NCBI GenBank assembly: GCA_049509675.1
Contig: JBEKZQ010000022.1
Location: 1 to 25,443, forward strand
Reading direction: 5' to 3'
Source of the DNA: JBEKZQ01 sp049509675
GTDB lineage: Bacteria; Planctomycetota; Planctomycetia; Pirellulales; Thermoguttaceae
DNA: 25,443 nucleotides
A model generated the notes under the pieces. The model saw only the letters and a list, made by a program, of their open reading frames with translations. It searched no databases and had not been told where the DNA came from. The first letter of the stretch is position 1. Each line of letters begins with the position of its first letter. Positions 6,268 to 13,922 of this stretch are shown here, piece after piece. A program made the position numbers and the translations under genes.

Positions 6268-8033
6268 ACCATCGCGTCGGCGAACTCGGCCAACAGCACG
6301 GCGCGGGCCCGCGGGCCGTGCCGGCCATCGACGATCACGTTCACGCGGACCTCGGTGGTGCTGATCAACTCGACGTTGATCCCCTCGGCCGCCAGCGCCT
6401 GGAACATGCGGCTGGCCACGCCGGTGTGGCTCTTCATGCCCACGCCGAAGACCGAGAGCTTGGCCACTTTCGGGCAACTGATCGGCGGCGGACAGCCCAG
6501 CAACTCGGCCTGCTCGGCGGTCACGGCCAGGCATCGCTGGAGGTCCCGGGCGGGCACGGTGAAGGAGATGTTGGCATGTCCTTGCCGGCCCACGCTCTGC
6601 ACGATCATGTCGACCACCACGCCGGCCTCGGCGATTTCGTCGAACACCTGGGCCGCCAGGCCGGGGATGTCTTGCAGGCCGACCACGGTGACCCGGGCCT
6701 GCGACTCGTCGAGGCTGATGTCCTCGATGATGAGTTGCTCCATTTTTTCCATGCGGGCCACGACGTCGTTGGTCCGCTTGCCGTTGCCCGCCGGAACGAC
6801 GGCGCCGGCGCAGGGCAGCGACTCGGTCTCCAGACCGAACTCCGAATGGATGGTGCGCAGGGCCTCCAGGGCGAACTCGCGGGCCACCAGCACGGAGATC
6901 TTGATCTCGCTGGTGGTGATCATGAGGATGTTGATGCCCTTCTCGGCCAGGGCGCGGAACATGCGGTTGGCCACGCCCGTCTGCGTGGCCATGCCCACGC
7001 CCACGATCGAGACCTTCGAGACCTCGTCGTCGCAGTCGCAGCCTTCGGCGCCCAGTTCCTTGACCGCTTCCTCGACGGCCTTCAGGGCGTGGGGCAGTTC
7101 GTCGCGCGCGACGGTGAAGGAGATGTCGGCCCGGCCGTCGGCCGCCACGTTCTGCACGATCATGTCCATGGCGATATTGCGGGCGGCGATGCGGGAAAAG
7201 ACGGCCAGTGCGGCGCCGGGGCGGTCGGGCACGCCCAGCACGGTCATGCGGGCCTCGTTCTTGATCACGGCCGCCCCGCACACGGCTTGCCCCGCCGCCT
7301 CCGGATCGGCCACGATCATGGTCCCCGGGCTGTCGCTGAAGCTGCTCCGCACGTGGACCGGCACGCAGAACTTCTTGGCGAACTCGATGGAGCGGTTGTG
7401 CATCACGCCGGCCCCGGCCGTGGCCAGCTCGAGCATCTCGTCGTAGCTGATCTGGCGGACGCGGCGGGCCTCGGGCACGATGCGCGGATCGGTCGTATAG
7501 ACGCCGTCCACGTCGGTGTAGATCTCGCAGGCCTGCGCGCCCAGCACCGCCGCCAGGGCCACGGCCGTGGTATCGCTGCCGCCGCGGCCCAGGGTGGTGA
7601 TGTCCCGCTGTTGGTCGATCCCCTGGAAACCGGCCGCGATGACGATTTGCCCCTCGTCCAACGCGCTGCGGATGCGGTCGGTCGAGATCGTCTGGATGCG
7701 GGCCTTGGTGTGCGTGCTGTCGGTGACGATGCCGATCTGCGCCCCCGTCATGCTGATCGCCTTGTGACCCAGCGAGTGGATCGCCATGGCCATCAGGGCC
7801 ACGCTCACCTGCTCGCCGGTGGACAGGAGCATGTCCATTTCGCGGGCCGGCGGCGCGTCGGTAATCTGTTTGGCCAGGTCGATCAGCAGATCGGTGTTGT
7901 CGCCCATGGCGCTGACGACCACGACGACCTGGTTGCCCTCTTTCTGGGCACGGATGGCTTTGCGGGCCGCCGCCAGGATCTTCTGGCTGTTGGCCACGCT
8001 GGAACCGCCGAACTTCTGCACGATGATAGGCAT
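6264..8033 (-). CDS. lysC: Aspartate kinase with four ACT domains
   Basis: This 589-aa enzyme phosphorylates aspartate, the first step toward lysine, threonine and methionine. The amino-acid kinase domain (about residues 1-240) shows KFGGSS at 7-12, TLGRGGSDTTA (147-157) and YTDVDGVYTTDPR (172-184). Two homologous ACT pairs follow, about 261-395 and 445-585, joined by a linker (about 400-435). VGVGMATQTGVANRMFRAL in the first pair and FGVGMKSHTGVASRMFQAL in the second show the duplication. Usual bacterial enzymes have one pair and about 400 residues; four-ACT enzymes are known from cyanobacteria (Synechocystis). Feedback inhibition by lysine and/or threonine is expected from the family, but the effector cannot be read here. 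A promoter is predicted at 8102-8130. Confidence 0.92.
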   Translation of the reverse strand: MPIIVQKFGGSSVANSQKILAAARKAIRAQKEGNQVVVVVSAMGDNTDLLIDLAKQITDAPPAREMDMLLSTGEQVSVALMAMAIHSLGHKAISMTGAQIGIVTDSTHTKARIQTISTDRIRSALDEGQIVIAAGFQGIDQQRDITTLGRGGSDTTAVALAAVLGAQACEIYTDVDGVYTTDPRIVPEARRVRQISYDEMLELATAGAGVMHNRSIEFAKKFCVPVHVRSSFSDSPGTMIVADPEAAGQAVCGAAVIKNEARMTVLGVPDRPGAALAVFSRIAARNIAMDMIVQNVAADGRADISFTVARDELPHALKAVEEAVKELGAEGCDCDDEVSKVSIVGVGMATQTGVANRMFRALAEKGINILMITTSEIKISVLVAREFALEALRTIHSEFGLETESLPCAGAVVPAGNGKRTNDVVARMEKMEQLIIEDISLDESQARVTVVGLQDIPGLAAQVFDEIAEAGVVVDMIVQSVGRQGHANISFTVPARDLQRCLAVTAEQAELLGCPPPISCPKVAKLSVFGVGMKSHTGVASRMFQALAAEGINVELISTTEVRVNVIVDGRHGPRARAVLLAEFADAMV

Positions 8034-8101
8034 GACTTCTTTCGGCGTGCGGGCTGCACGCTCAAAACCCCATGAATCTGCTGAAATATCGAGAACGTTC
8101 C

Positions 8102-8130
8102 ATTATCATTGGCCTGTCGAGATTGGTCAA
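8102..8130 (-). promoter_or_regulatory. Predicted sigma-70-type promoter of the aspartate kinase gene
   Basis: On the minus strand, TTGACC (8130-8125) and GATAAT (8107-8102) are separated by exactly 17 bases. The -10 lies about 70 bases before the kinase ATG at 8033. This would give the kinase its own transcript, separate from the URO-D-like gene upstream. Confidence 0.45.
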
Positions 8131-8162
8131 CCACAGTTGATTTGGGGCGTGCGGCAGGGGGA

Positions 8163-9203
8163 TCAACTCCTCTCGGTCCCGTAAACGGCCCAGATGTTCT
8201 CCGGCGGCACGTCGGGTTGGAACAGATGCGCGGGGGCCAGGATGTATCCGCCGCCGCGGCCCAACGTGCGACAGTAGCGGTCCACTTCGGCCGCCACCTC
8301 GGCCGGCGATCCGTGCGTCAGCAGGCGTTGCATGTCGATGCCGCCGTGGAAGCAGAGCCGCTGGCCGAAATCGGCCTTCAGACTCTCCGGCCGCATCCCC
8401 TCGCCCACCGGCTGAATCGGGTCCAGCACGTCCACGCCCAGGGCGATCAACTCGGGAATGAACGGGCGGATCGATCCGCAACTATGATAGAGCACCTTGG
8501 CGCCGAGGTCGTGGATGCAGTCGATCATCTCGCGGAGATAGGGAGCGACGAAGCTGCGGAACATCTCCAGGGAAATCAGCGGTCCCGCTTGAGAACCCAA
8601 ATCGCTGATCAGCAGGTACAGGTCGATGCGGCCGCCCGTCGCCCGCGCCGCCCGAGCATAATCCTCCTTGTAGAATTCCGTGAACTTGCGGCAGAGGAAG
8701 TGGACCCACTCGGGCCGCTCGATCATGTCGACGAACATGCCTTCCCAACCGCGGACCAGGGCCGGCCGCTGCCAAACGTCGGCGAACCCATAGAGCAAAG
8801 CGTACTGCTGCCAGCGGCCACATTGCTCGGCCAACGGGGAGTAATCCAACAGGTCGGGCGTGGGCCAAGGAAAAGCCGCCAGGTCGGCCAGGCTCTTGGC
8901 CTCCGCAAGGGCCCCGCGGACATCGTCGCGAATCGGACCCCACGGCGTCGGCCGGTAGACATACCGCTCGCCCCACAAGTTCTGGTAAACTCCGTTGCCT
9001 GCCAGCTTCTCCGGCGGCCCGGGCACGTTCAGGTGTCGCAAGTCGACGCCCAAGGCCGTAAGCAGCCGCTCGCGATCGTCATGCCCGGCGTGTTCCAAGA
9101 GCCGGCGCCACGTCGGCTCCTCGGCCCAGAAGTCGCAGGGCGTTCGATCGGGCTGCTGGCGGTTCAGTGCCGCAAGCACGCGCTCACGGGATGTCATGGC
9201 CAT
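8163..9203 (-). CDS. Uroporphyrinogen decarboxylase family protein, function unknown
   Basis: This 346-aa TIM-barrel protein of the URO-D/MtaA superfamily shows TSRERVLAALNRQQPDRTP near the N-terminus, LYHSCGSIRPFIPELI (residues 238-253) and GGGYILAPAHLFQPDVPPENI near the end. It is unlikely to be HemE. It lacks the typical HemE N-terminal sequence and carries the HxCG motif (H240, C242) of the zinc-dependent methyltransferase branch. The third zinc ligand of that branch, usually a Cys after ILSPG, seems absent: the sequence reads ILAPAH. Such paralogues are numerous in planctomycetes and their substrates are mostly unknown. The start at 9203 (ATG with GGA about 9 bases upstream) is chosen; a second ATG lies two codons later and a longer reading to 9257 is less family-like. 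Confidence 0.75.
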   Translation of the reverse strand: MAMTSRERVLAALNRQQPDRTPCDFWAEEPTWRRLLEHAGHDDRERLLTALGVDLRHLNVPGPPEKLAGNGVYQNLWGERYVYRPTPWGPIRDDVRGALAEAKSLADLAAFPWPTPDLLDYSPLAEQCGRWQQYALLYGFADVWQRPALVRGWEGMFVDMIERPEWVHFLCRKFTEFYKEDYARAARATGGRIDLYLLISDLGSQAGPLISLEMFRSFVAPYLREMIDCIHDLGAKVLYHSCGSIRPFIPELIALGVDVLDPIQPVGEGMRPESLKADFGQRLCFHGGIDMQRLLTHGSPAEVAAEVDRYCRTLGRGGGYILAPAHLFQPDVPPENIWAVYGTERS

Positions 9204-9510
9204 GGCTTGCAATCCATAAGTCGAGAGTCGAGAGGTAGGCCGGTTTGCGAGCCCCACTGGAAGTTTCGCGACCTTGACCCTGCACGATCCGGGCTAATCA
9301 ATAGCGTAGCCGCCGGCAGGGGCGCCGTCGAGTTGCTCTCAGAACATCCGTGTCATCCGTGAAATCCGTGGTTTGCTTCATTCGGCCAAACAGTCGCGCA
9401 ACCACGTGGGAGCAGAATTCCCGCTTTACACAAGGCGGCCGCTTGCGATATGTTCAGTTGCCGGCATTCCCGTTTCCCCAATGCCCTAATCGACAAGGAC
9501 GACCAGAGCT
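9204..9510. other. Divergent intergenic region
   Basis: This is the shared upstream region of the URO-D-like gene (-) and the secreted protein gene (+). It contains a short repeat at 9346-9372, described separately. I see no strong promoter pair or RNA structure. Confidence 0.5.
9346..9372. repeat. Three 9-bp ATCCGTGNN units
   Basis: ATCCGTG begins at 9346, 9355 and 9364, giving a 9-bp period. It resembles a short interspersed repeat seen in many GC-rich genomes. The units do not match DnaA boxes. Confidence 0.6.
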
Positions 9511-10308
9511 ATGACGTTTTTCCATCCCACCCCTCCCGCGATCATTCTCGGCGGCCTGTTGCTGGCGGCAACCTTTCTTGGCCCGACCCGCGCGACTGGC
9601 ACTGATTTCCGTGTCGACAACGAGGTTTCCGGCGGCAACTCGAAGGAGCCGGACACGCGGAGCACGACCATCTTTCTCGGCGACAACGTCTACGACTACA
9701 TGGAGCACCCCGCCGAAACGATCGTTCTGGAGAAGGCCCTGGGCCGATTCGCGCTGCTGGATACGGCCCGCCGCGTGCGGACCGAGTTGTCCACCCGCGA
9801 CGTATTGGCCTTCAACGACCGACTGAAACAACTGGCGGCGGTCCACAAGGATCCGTTCCTCAGTTTTCTGGCCGATCCGAAGTTCACGGAGCAGTACGCG
9901 GCCGACTCCCATGAATTGACGCTCGCCAGCCCAATGATGACCTATCAAGTGAAGTTTTCCGATCCCGGCACAGGGACGATTGCCCAGCAGTATCGCGAGT
10001 TCTCCGACTGGTACGCCCGGCTCAATACAATGCTCATCCCGGGCGCGCGGCCGCCTTTCGCCCGGCTGTTGGTCAATGAAGCCTTGGCGAAGCACGGTGC
10101 GATGGCAGAGGAGGTGCGTTTGACCGTTGCGTGGACCCCGCCGACGACGAATCGACCGGTCGAGGCGAAGCCGATGACGATGCGTAGCCGCCATCGACTG
10201 CTCTCGCACTTGAGTTCGGCCGATATGTCCCGGGTGTCTGAAACCCGGGGCTGCATGCGGACCTTTACGGCCGTCGCCTTCGAGCAGTATCGCAAGCCGG
10301 CGCCGTGA
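9511..10308 (+). CDS. Secreted protein of unknown function
   Basis: This 265-aa protein has an N-terminal signal peptide (hydrophobic about residues 8-25, cleavage likely near ATG-TDF). The body contains STTIFLGDNVYDYMEHPAETIV, a DTARRVRTELSTRDVLAFNDRLK segment, and QQYREFSDWYARLNTML. From memory it resembles a planctomycete-restricted family of similar length, including an ending of the type MxxRSRHxxxxxL...TFxxVxFxxYR; I know no function for it. Start: ATG 9511 with AAGGA about 11 bases upstream. No catalytic motif or cofactor site is visible. It is followed by a 200-base gap and a membrane protein gene in the same direction. A periplasmic or envelope location is likely. Confidence 0.65.
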   Translation: MTFFHPTPPAIILGGLLLAATFLGPTRATGTDFRVDNEVSGGNSKEPDTRSTTIFLGDNVYDYMEHPAETIVLEKALGRFALLDTARRVRTELSTRDVLAFNDRLKQLAAVHKDPFLSFLADPKFTEQYAADSHELTLASPMMTYQVKFSDPGTGTIAQQYREFSDWYARLNTMLIPGARPPFARLLVNEALAKHGAMAEEVRLTVAWTPPTTNRPVEAKPMTMRSRHRLLSHLSSADMSRVSETRGCMRTFTAVAFEQYRKPAP

Positions 10309-10495
10309 GGTCTGACGCGAAGGGGGTCGGAGAACTGCAATGTCGTGACGCGCGGCACTAGTGTACGGAATGGACCTATGTCCCGGGAGACTTCGCAACT
10401 TTGCCGTTCTCCCCGGCAACACCCCCCGCTCGCCAAAGCTTTTGCAAGGGAGTAGAATTAGAATACTTTGCAGTCTTGAAACGTCAAACTCTTTC

Positions 10496-10500
10496 AGGAG
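10496..10500 (+). promoter_or_regulatory. Ribosome binding site deciding the GTG start at 10509
   Basis: AGGAG ends 8 bases before GTG 10509. This supports the shorter protein over the open frame that continues back to 10401. Confidence 0.7.
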
Positions 10501-10508
10501 TTCAGTTC

Positions 10509-11093
10509 GTGCCGGAGCCTTTGCCACAGTCGCGAGCAGATGAGGCCTCTTCGATCGCGTTGAAAGATCCGCTGTTGGCCGGGATCTTGGCATGGATGGT
10601 GCCCGGACTTGGGCACTTCTATCAAGGCCGGTATTCCAAGGGGATATTGTTCAGCGTGTGCCTTCTGGGGGTTTTCGGGTGGGGAGTGTGTCTGGGGAGC
10701 AGCCCGGAAATGGGCTGGGGCCGTGCGGTCTATTTCTCCTTCCGCGAAGGCGATTTCCGCCCGCATTACCTCGCTCAGGTGGGCATTGGACTGCCGGCTA
10801 TGCCGGCGCTGGCGCAAGCTCTGCTGGTTGGTGCCGGAAAGGCGCCGGTGCTAGGCGGTTTTATGGCTCCCCCCACGAACCTGCCAGGCCAATTGTCGGC
10901 CAAGGACCTTAATCGCCGGCTGCACCGGTATTTTGAATTGGGAACCGTGTATACGATGATTGCCGGGCTGTTGAACCTTTTGGCCATCTACGACGCTTGT
11001 TGTGGTCCGGTGGCAGGCGAGTCGGCGAAGACGGAAGACGAAGAAGAACCGCAGGATAGCGATGAAGACGAGACAGCCCGGAAATCGGCGTAA
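10509..11093 (+). CDS. Small multi-spanning membrane protein, DUF6677-like
   Basis: This 194-aa protein begins at GTG 10509, chosen for the AGGAG 8 bases upstream. It shows DPLLAGILAWMVPGLGHFYQGRYSKGILFSVCLLGVF near the N-terminus, a QVGIGLPAMPALAQALL segment, and a terminal LGTVYTMIAGLLNLLAIYDA helix, followed by a highly acidic tail (TEDEEEPQDSDEDE). The PGLGHFYQGR pattern is shared with TM2-type small membrane proteins. From memory, the whole matches a planctomycete family annotated DUF6677. The role is unknown. It is followed after 46 bases by a 59-aa membrane protein, and I expect these two to be co-transcribed. Confidence 0.75.
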   Translation: MPEPLPQSRADEASSIALKDPLLAGILAWMVPGLGHFYQGRYSKGILFSVCLLGVFGWGVCLGSSPEMGWGRAVYFSFREGDFRPHYLAQVGIGLPAMPALAQALLVGAGKAPVLGGFMAPPTNLPGQLSAKDLNRRLHRYFELGTVYTMIAGLLNLLAIYDACCGPVAGESAKTEDEEEPQDSDEDETARKSA

Positions 11094-11139
11094 TGAACGG
11101 TTGCCGCCACGTGGTGCGCACCCTGGAGAATGACGGTCG

Positions 11140-11319
11140 ATGCATAACGAATTATGGTACGCGTTGCCGCTGGTGGTGGCTGTCAGCCTGGTCTGTGCCG
11201 CGACGCGGCATGAGCGGATGCGCCCGATTCTGATCCATGCCCTGCGGTGGGGCGTGGGCATCGTCGCTTGCATGGCCGTGATTCTGGGGATCCTTTTCCT
11301 GGTGTCCCTGCTCAACTGA
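11140..11319 (+). CDS. 59-aa membrane protein
   Basis: This short ORF reads MHNELWYALPLVVAVSLVCA and continues to a second hydrophobic helix (about residues 38-58), joined by a basic loop with ATRHERMRPI. Two transmembrane helices with a positively charged loop fit a small inner-membrane protein. I have a recollection of similar peptides following DUF6677-type genes in planctomycetes. GGAG at 11125-11128 lies 11 bases upstream of the ATG. It ends 52 bases before the convergent DedA gene. Function unknown. Confidence 0.7.
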   Translation: MHNELWYALPLVVAVSLVCAATRHERMRPILIHALRWGVGIVACMAVILGILFLVSLLN

Positions 11320-11370
11320 GCACGCTTTGGAGCCCTGCATCTACCCGGATTATCCACGGCCCCGGGCGTC

Positions 11371-12033
11371 TTACGGCTTACGCGTCCCGATCGCCTTGTT
11401 GCGGGCCGAACGCGCTCTGGCCAACTCGATCACCATCGGCATGACCGAGATGATGACAATGGCAAAGATGACCAGCGTGAAGTTGCGTTTTACAAATGGT
11501 TGTTCGCCGAACCAATAGCCCCCCAGCAGGAAGATGCTTACCCAGGCGACCCCGCCCACCACGTTGTAGAGGATGAACTTTCCGTAGCTCATGGCGCCGA
11601 TGCCGGCCACGAACGGGGCGAAGGTGCGAATGATGGGGACGAAGCGCGCGAGGATGATCGTTTTGCCGCCGTACTTCTCATAGAAGCGGTGCGTGCGATC
11701 CAGGTATTCCTTCTTCAGGAAACGCACTTCCCCGCTGAACGCGCGGGGACCGATGTAGGCGCCGATCCAATAGTTCACCGTGTCGCCGGCGACGGCCGCC
11801 AAGGCCAGGATCGCCAGCAGGGTGGAAATGTCGATCGATCCGCACGAAGCAAGCCATCCGGCGGCGAACAGCAGCGAATCGCCCGGCAGAAACGGCGTGA
11901 CGACCAAGCCCGTCTCGCAGAAGATGACCACGAACAGGATCAAATAGGTCCACGCCCCATACTGGGCGATGATGTCGCTGAGCGATTGATCCAGGTGCAG
12001 GACAAAGTGGATCGCGTGTTGGATGAACTGCAT
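11371..12033 (-). CDS. DedA family membrane protein
   Basis: This 220-aa protein is of normal length for the DedA (VTT/SNARE-associated) family. It has the conserved acidic residue in the first hydrophobic stretch (E40, FCETGLVVTPFLPGDS with D52), and the RFVPIIRTFAPFVAGIGAMSYGKF signature (about 130-153) with the two functionally important arginines (R130, R136). DedA proteins are inner-membrane lipid scramblase/flippase-like proteins; UptA and PopT-type members recycle undecaprenyl phosphate or phosphatidylethanolamine. Which lipid applies here cannot be read. No strong SD precedes the ATG at 12033. A REP-like palindrome (12064-12098) separates it from the aminotransferase gene upstream. 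Confidence 0.88.
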   Translation of the reverse strand: MQFIQHAIHFVLHLDQSLSDIIAQYGAWTYLILFVVIFCETGLVVTPFLPGDSLLFAAGWLASCGSIDISTLLAILALAAVAGDTVNYWIGAYIGPRAFSGEVRFLKKEYLDRTHRFYEKYGGKTIILARFVPIIRTFAPFVAGIGAMSYGKFILYNVVGGVAWVSIFLLGGYWFGEQPFVKRNFTLVIFAIVIISVMPMVIELARARSARNKAIGTRKP

Positions 12034-12063
12034 GGTCGCTTAGTCGCCCTGTGCGGATTGCCG

Positions 12064-12098
12064 CCCTCACCCCGACCCTCTCCCGGAGGGAGAGGGGG
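12064..12098. repeat. CCCTCTCCC/GGGAGAGGG palindrome (REP-like), copy 1
   Basis: CCCTCTCCC (12076-12084) pairs perfectly with GGGAGAGGG (12088-12096) around a 3-base loop. It is preceded by CCCTCACCCC, as in the other copies at 17358 and 21252. It could terminate or stabilise transcripts from the aminotransferase gene. Confidence 0.75.
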
Positions 12099-12115
12099 AA
12101 CTTCGCCGCCAGATG

Positions 12116-12976
12116 CTATCTGCCGCCCACCAACCGATGGAATCGCTCCATGAGATGGCGGGTGACGGGCCCCGGACGACCGTCGCCGATGGCGCGGCTG
12201 TCGACCTTCACCACGGGCACGACTTCCGCGGCCGTGCCGGTCAGGAAACATTCGTCCGCGATATACACGTCATGTTTGGTCAAGGGGACCTCGGCGACGG
12301 GGATGTCGGAGTCGCGGGCCAGTTCGAGCACGGCATCGCGCGTGATCCCTTCCAAAATGCCGGCCTCGATCGGCGGCGTCAGCAGCCGGCCGTTGCGCAC
12401 GAGAAAGAGGTTGTCGCCCGTGCATTCGGCCACCTCGCCCTTGTGGTTGAGCATCAGGGCCTCGATGCAGCCGGCCTGGTGGCCTTCGATCTTGGCCAAG
12501 ATGTTGTTCAGATAGTTGAGCGACTTGATGCGCGGACTCAAGGCGGCCGGATGGTTCCGCATCGTGCTGACGGTGATTATTTCCAGCCCCTTCTCATACA
12601 GCTCGTCGGGATAGAGCGAAATGCTATCGGCAATGATGATCACCTGCGGATCGCTGCAGCGGTTAGGGTCCAGGCCCAGGGTGCCGGCGCCGCGGGTCAC
12701 GACCACGCGGATGTAGCCGTCCTGGATCTGGTTGACGGCCAAGGTCTGCTCGATGGCGCGGGCCATCTCGGCCTTGCTGATGGGAATGGCAAGCCAAATG
12801 GCCTTGGCCGAGTTCCACAGCCGCTCCAGATGGGCGTCCAGCCGAAAGACTTCGCCGTGGTAGCTGCGGATCCCCTCGAAAACGCCGTCGCCGTAAAGCA
12901 GACCGTGATCGTAGACGCTGATCCGGGCGTCTTCCTTGTCGTACAGCTTGCCGTTGATGTAGATTTTCAAGGACAT
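12116..12976 (-). CDS. ilvE: Branched-chain amino acid aminotransferase
   Basis: This 286-aa fold-type IV PLP enzyme transfers the amino group between glutamate and the keto acids of leucine, isoleucine and valine. The start IYINGKLYDKEDARISVYDHGLLYGDGVFEGIR and the segment SPRIKSLNYLNNILAK (catalytic lysine K151) are typical, as are EVAECTGDNLF and GITRDAVLELA. The C-terminal ECFLTGTAAEVVPV is the cofactor phosphate-binding loop. Length is normal. The related D-amino acid transaminase and 4-amino-4-deoxychorismate lyase are less likely given the GVFEGIR and CTGDNLF motifs. It starts 77 bases after the end of the LolD-like gene, same strand, and may be part of that transcript, though the roles are unrelated. 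Confidence 0.9.
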   Translation of the reverse strand: MSLKIYINGKLYDKEDARISVYDHGLLYGDGVFEGIRSYHGEVFRLDAHLERLWNSAKAIWLAIPISKAEMARAIEQTLAVNQIQDGYIRVVVTRGAGTLGLDPNRCSDPQVIIIADSISLYPDELYEKGLEIITVSTMRNHPAALSPRIKSLNYLNNILAKIEGHQAGCIEALMLNHKGEVAECTGDNLFLVRNGRLLTPPIEAGILEGITRDAVLELARDSDIPVAEVPLTKHDVYIADECFLTGTAAEVVPVVKVDSRAIGDGRPGPVTRHLMERFHRLVGGR

Positions 12977-13052
12977 GAAATAACTCTTTTCCGACCACGT
13001 GGCGCGTGGTGCCCGAATTGGGGTAGTTCCCCACTTGTGGTTTCGCCGCTCC

Positions 13053-13922
13053 TTATGCGATCCGGCCGTCGGCCAGGCAAACGATGCGGTCGGCTTCCGC
13101 GGCGAGGGCCTGATCGTGTGTAACCATCACTATAGTCAGGTTTTGCCGCTCGTTCAAGGTGCGGAGGATGCGGATGATGTCCTGGCCGGCCTTGCGGTCC
13201 AGGTTGCCGGTGGGCTCATCCGCCAGCAGCAGCGCCGGCCGGGCAACGAGGGCCCGGGCGATGGCGGCACGTTGCATTTCGCCGCCGGAAAGCTCCCGGG
13301 GCCGATGTTTGAGCCGATGGGTCAGGCCCACCATCTCGAGCAACTCCAGGGCCGCATTGCGGTGTGCGTGCCGATGCCGCAAGTAGTTCCACGCACCGTG
13401 CCGGATCATCAGCGGCGCGAGCACGTTCTCCAACGTGTTCAGTTCCGGCAGGAGGTGGTAGAACTGGAAGATCATGCCGAAATGCCGGTTGCGCAACAGG
13501 TCGCGGCCGGAGGCCGGAAGGTTATCGATCCGCCGGCCGGCAAAATGGATCTCCCCGCGATCGGGAACGTCCAGCGTGCCCAGCAGGTGCAACAGGGTGC
13601 TCTTGCCCGAGCCGCTTTGGCCCACGATCGCCAGGAACTCGCGCTCGCGCACGCTCAGGCTCAGCTTCCGCAGCACGGGAACCTCGACCGGTCCTTTGTG
13701 ATAACTCTTCTGCACGTCGACGGCAGCGAGTTGATTCTGCCCCGGGGCTGCCGTGGCCGCAGTTTCTGCGCGGCCCGGGCGCAATGCGGACGGCTGAGAG
13801 GCCGAGTCATCCTCCGCCGCTTCGCCTCCGCCGGCCGCAGGCACGACGCGCAGACTATGATTGGCGACCGGCCGTCTCCGGCCCACGACCTCGCCGCGCG
13901 TTCGGGAAAATGGGTTACTCAT
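13053..13922 (-). CDS. LolD-like ABC transporter ATP-binding protein
   Basis: This 289-aa protein contains Walker A GQSGSGKST (101-109), a Q-loop at Q153, signature LSGGEMQ (211-217), Walker B LLLADEPTGNLD (231-242) and H-loop H269. It belongs to the MacB/LolD/FtsE branch (DEPTGNLD). ATG 13922 overlaps the last codons of the permease gene (TAA 13917-13915), so the pair is translationally coupled. An N-terminal extension of about 65 residues, Ala/Gly/Arg-rich and apparently disordered, precedes the ABC domain and is unusual for LolD (about 230 aa). The likely role is powering lipoprotein release from the inner membrane or a related envelope export. No LolA or LolB gene is nearby. Confidence 0.88.
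   Translation of the reverse strand: MSNPFSRTRGEVVGRRRPVANHSLRVVPAAGGGEAAEDDSASQPSALRPGRAETAATAAPGQNQLAAVDVQKSYHKGPVEVPVLRKLSLSVREREFLAIVGQSGSGKSTLLHLLGTLDVPDRGEIHFAGRRIDNLPASGRDLLRNRHFGMIFQFYHLLPELNTLENVLAPLMIRHGAWNYLRHRHAHRNAALELLEMVGLTHRLKHRPRELSGGEMQRAAIARALVARPALLLADEPTGNLDRKAGQDIIRILRTLNERQNLTIVMVTHDQALAAEADRIVCLADGRIA

Noticed and set aside
6318..8075. 585-aa plus-strand ORF opposite aspartate kinase
   Set aside because: His/Asp/Gly-rich antisense frame with no family resemblance. The kinase on the minus strand is unambiguous.
10228..10252. Palindrome CCCGGGTGTCTGAAACCCGG inside the secreted protein gene
   Set aside because: I first suspected a repeat insertion disrupting the C-terminus, but the frame continues through it to an ending of the kind I recall for the family, so the gene is taken as intact.
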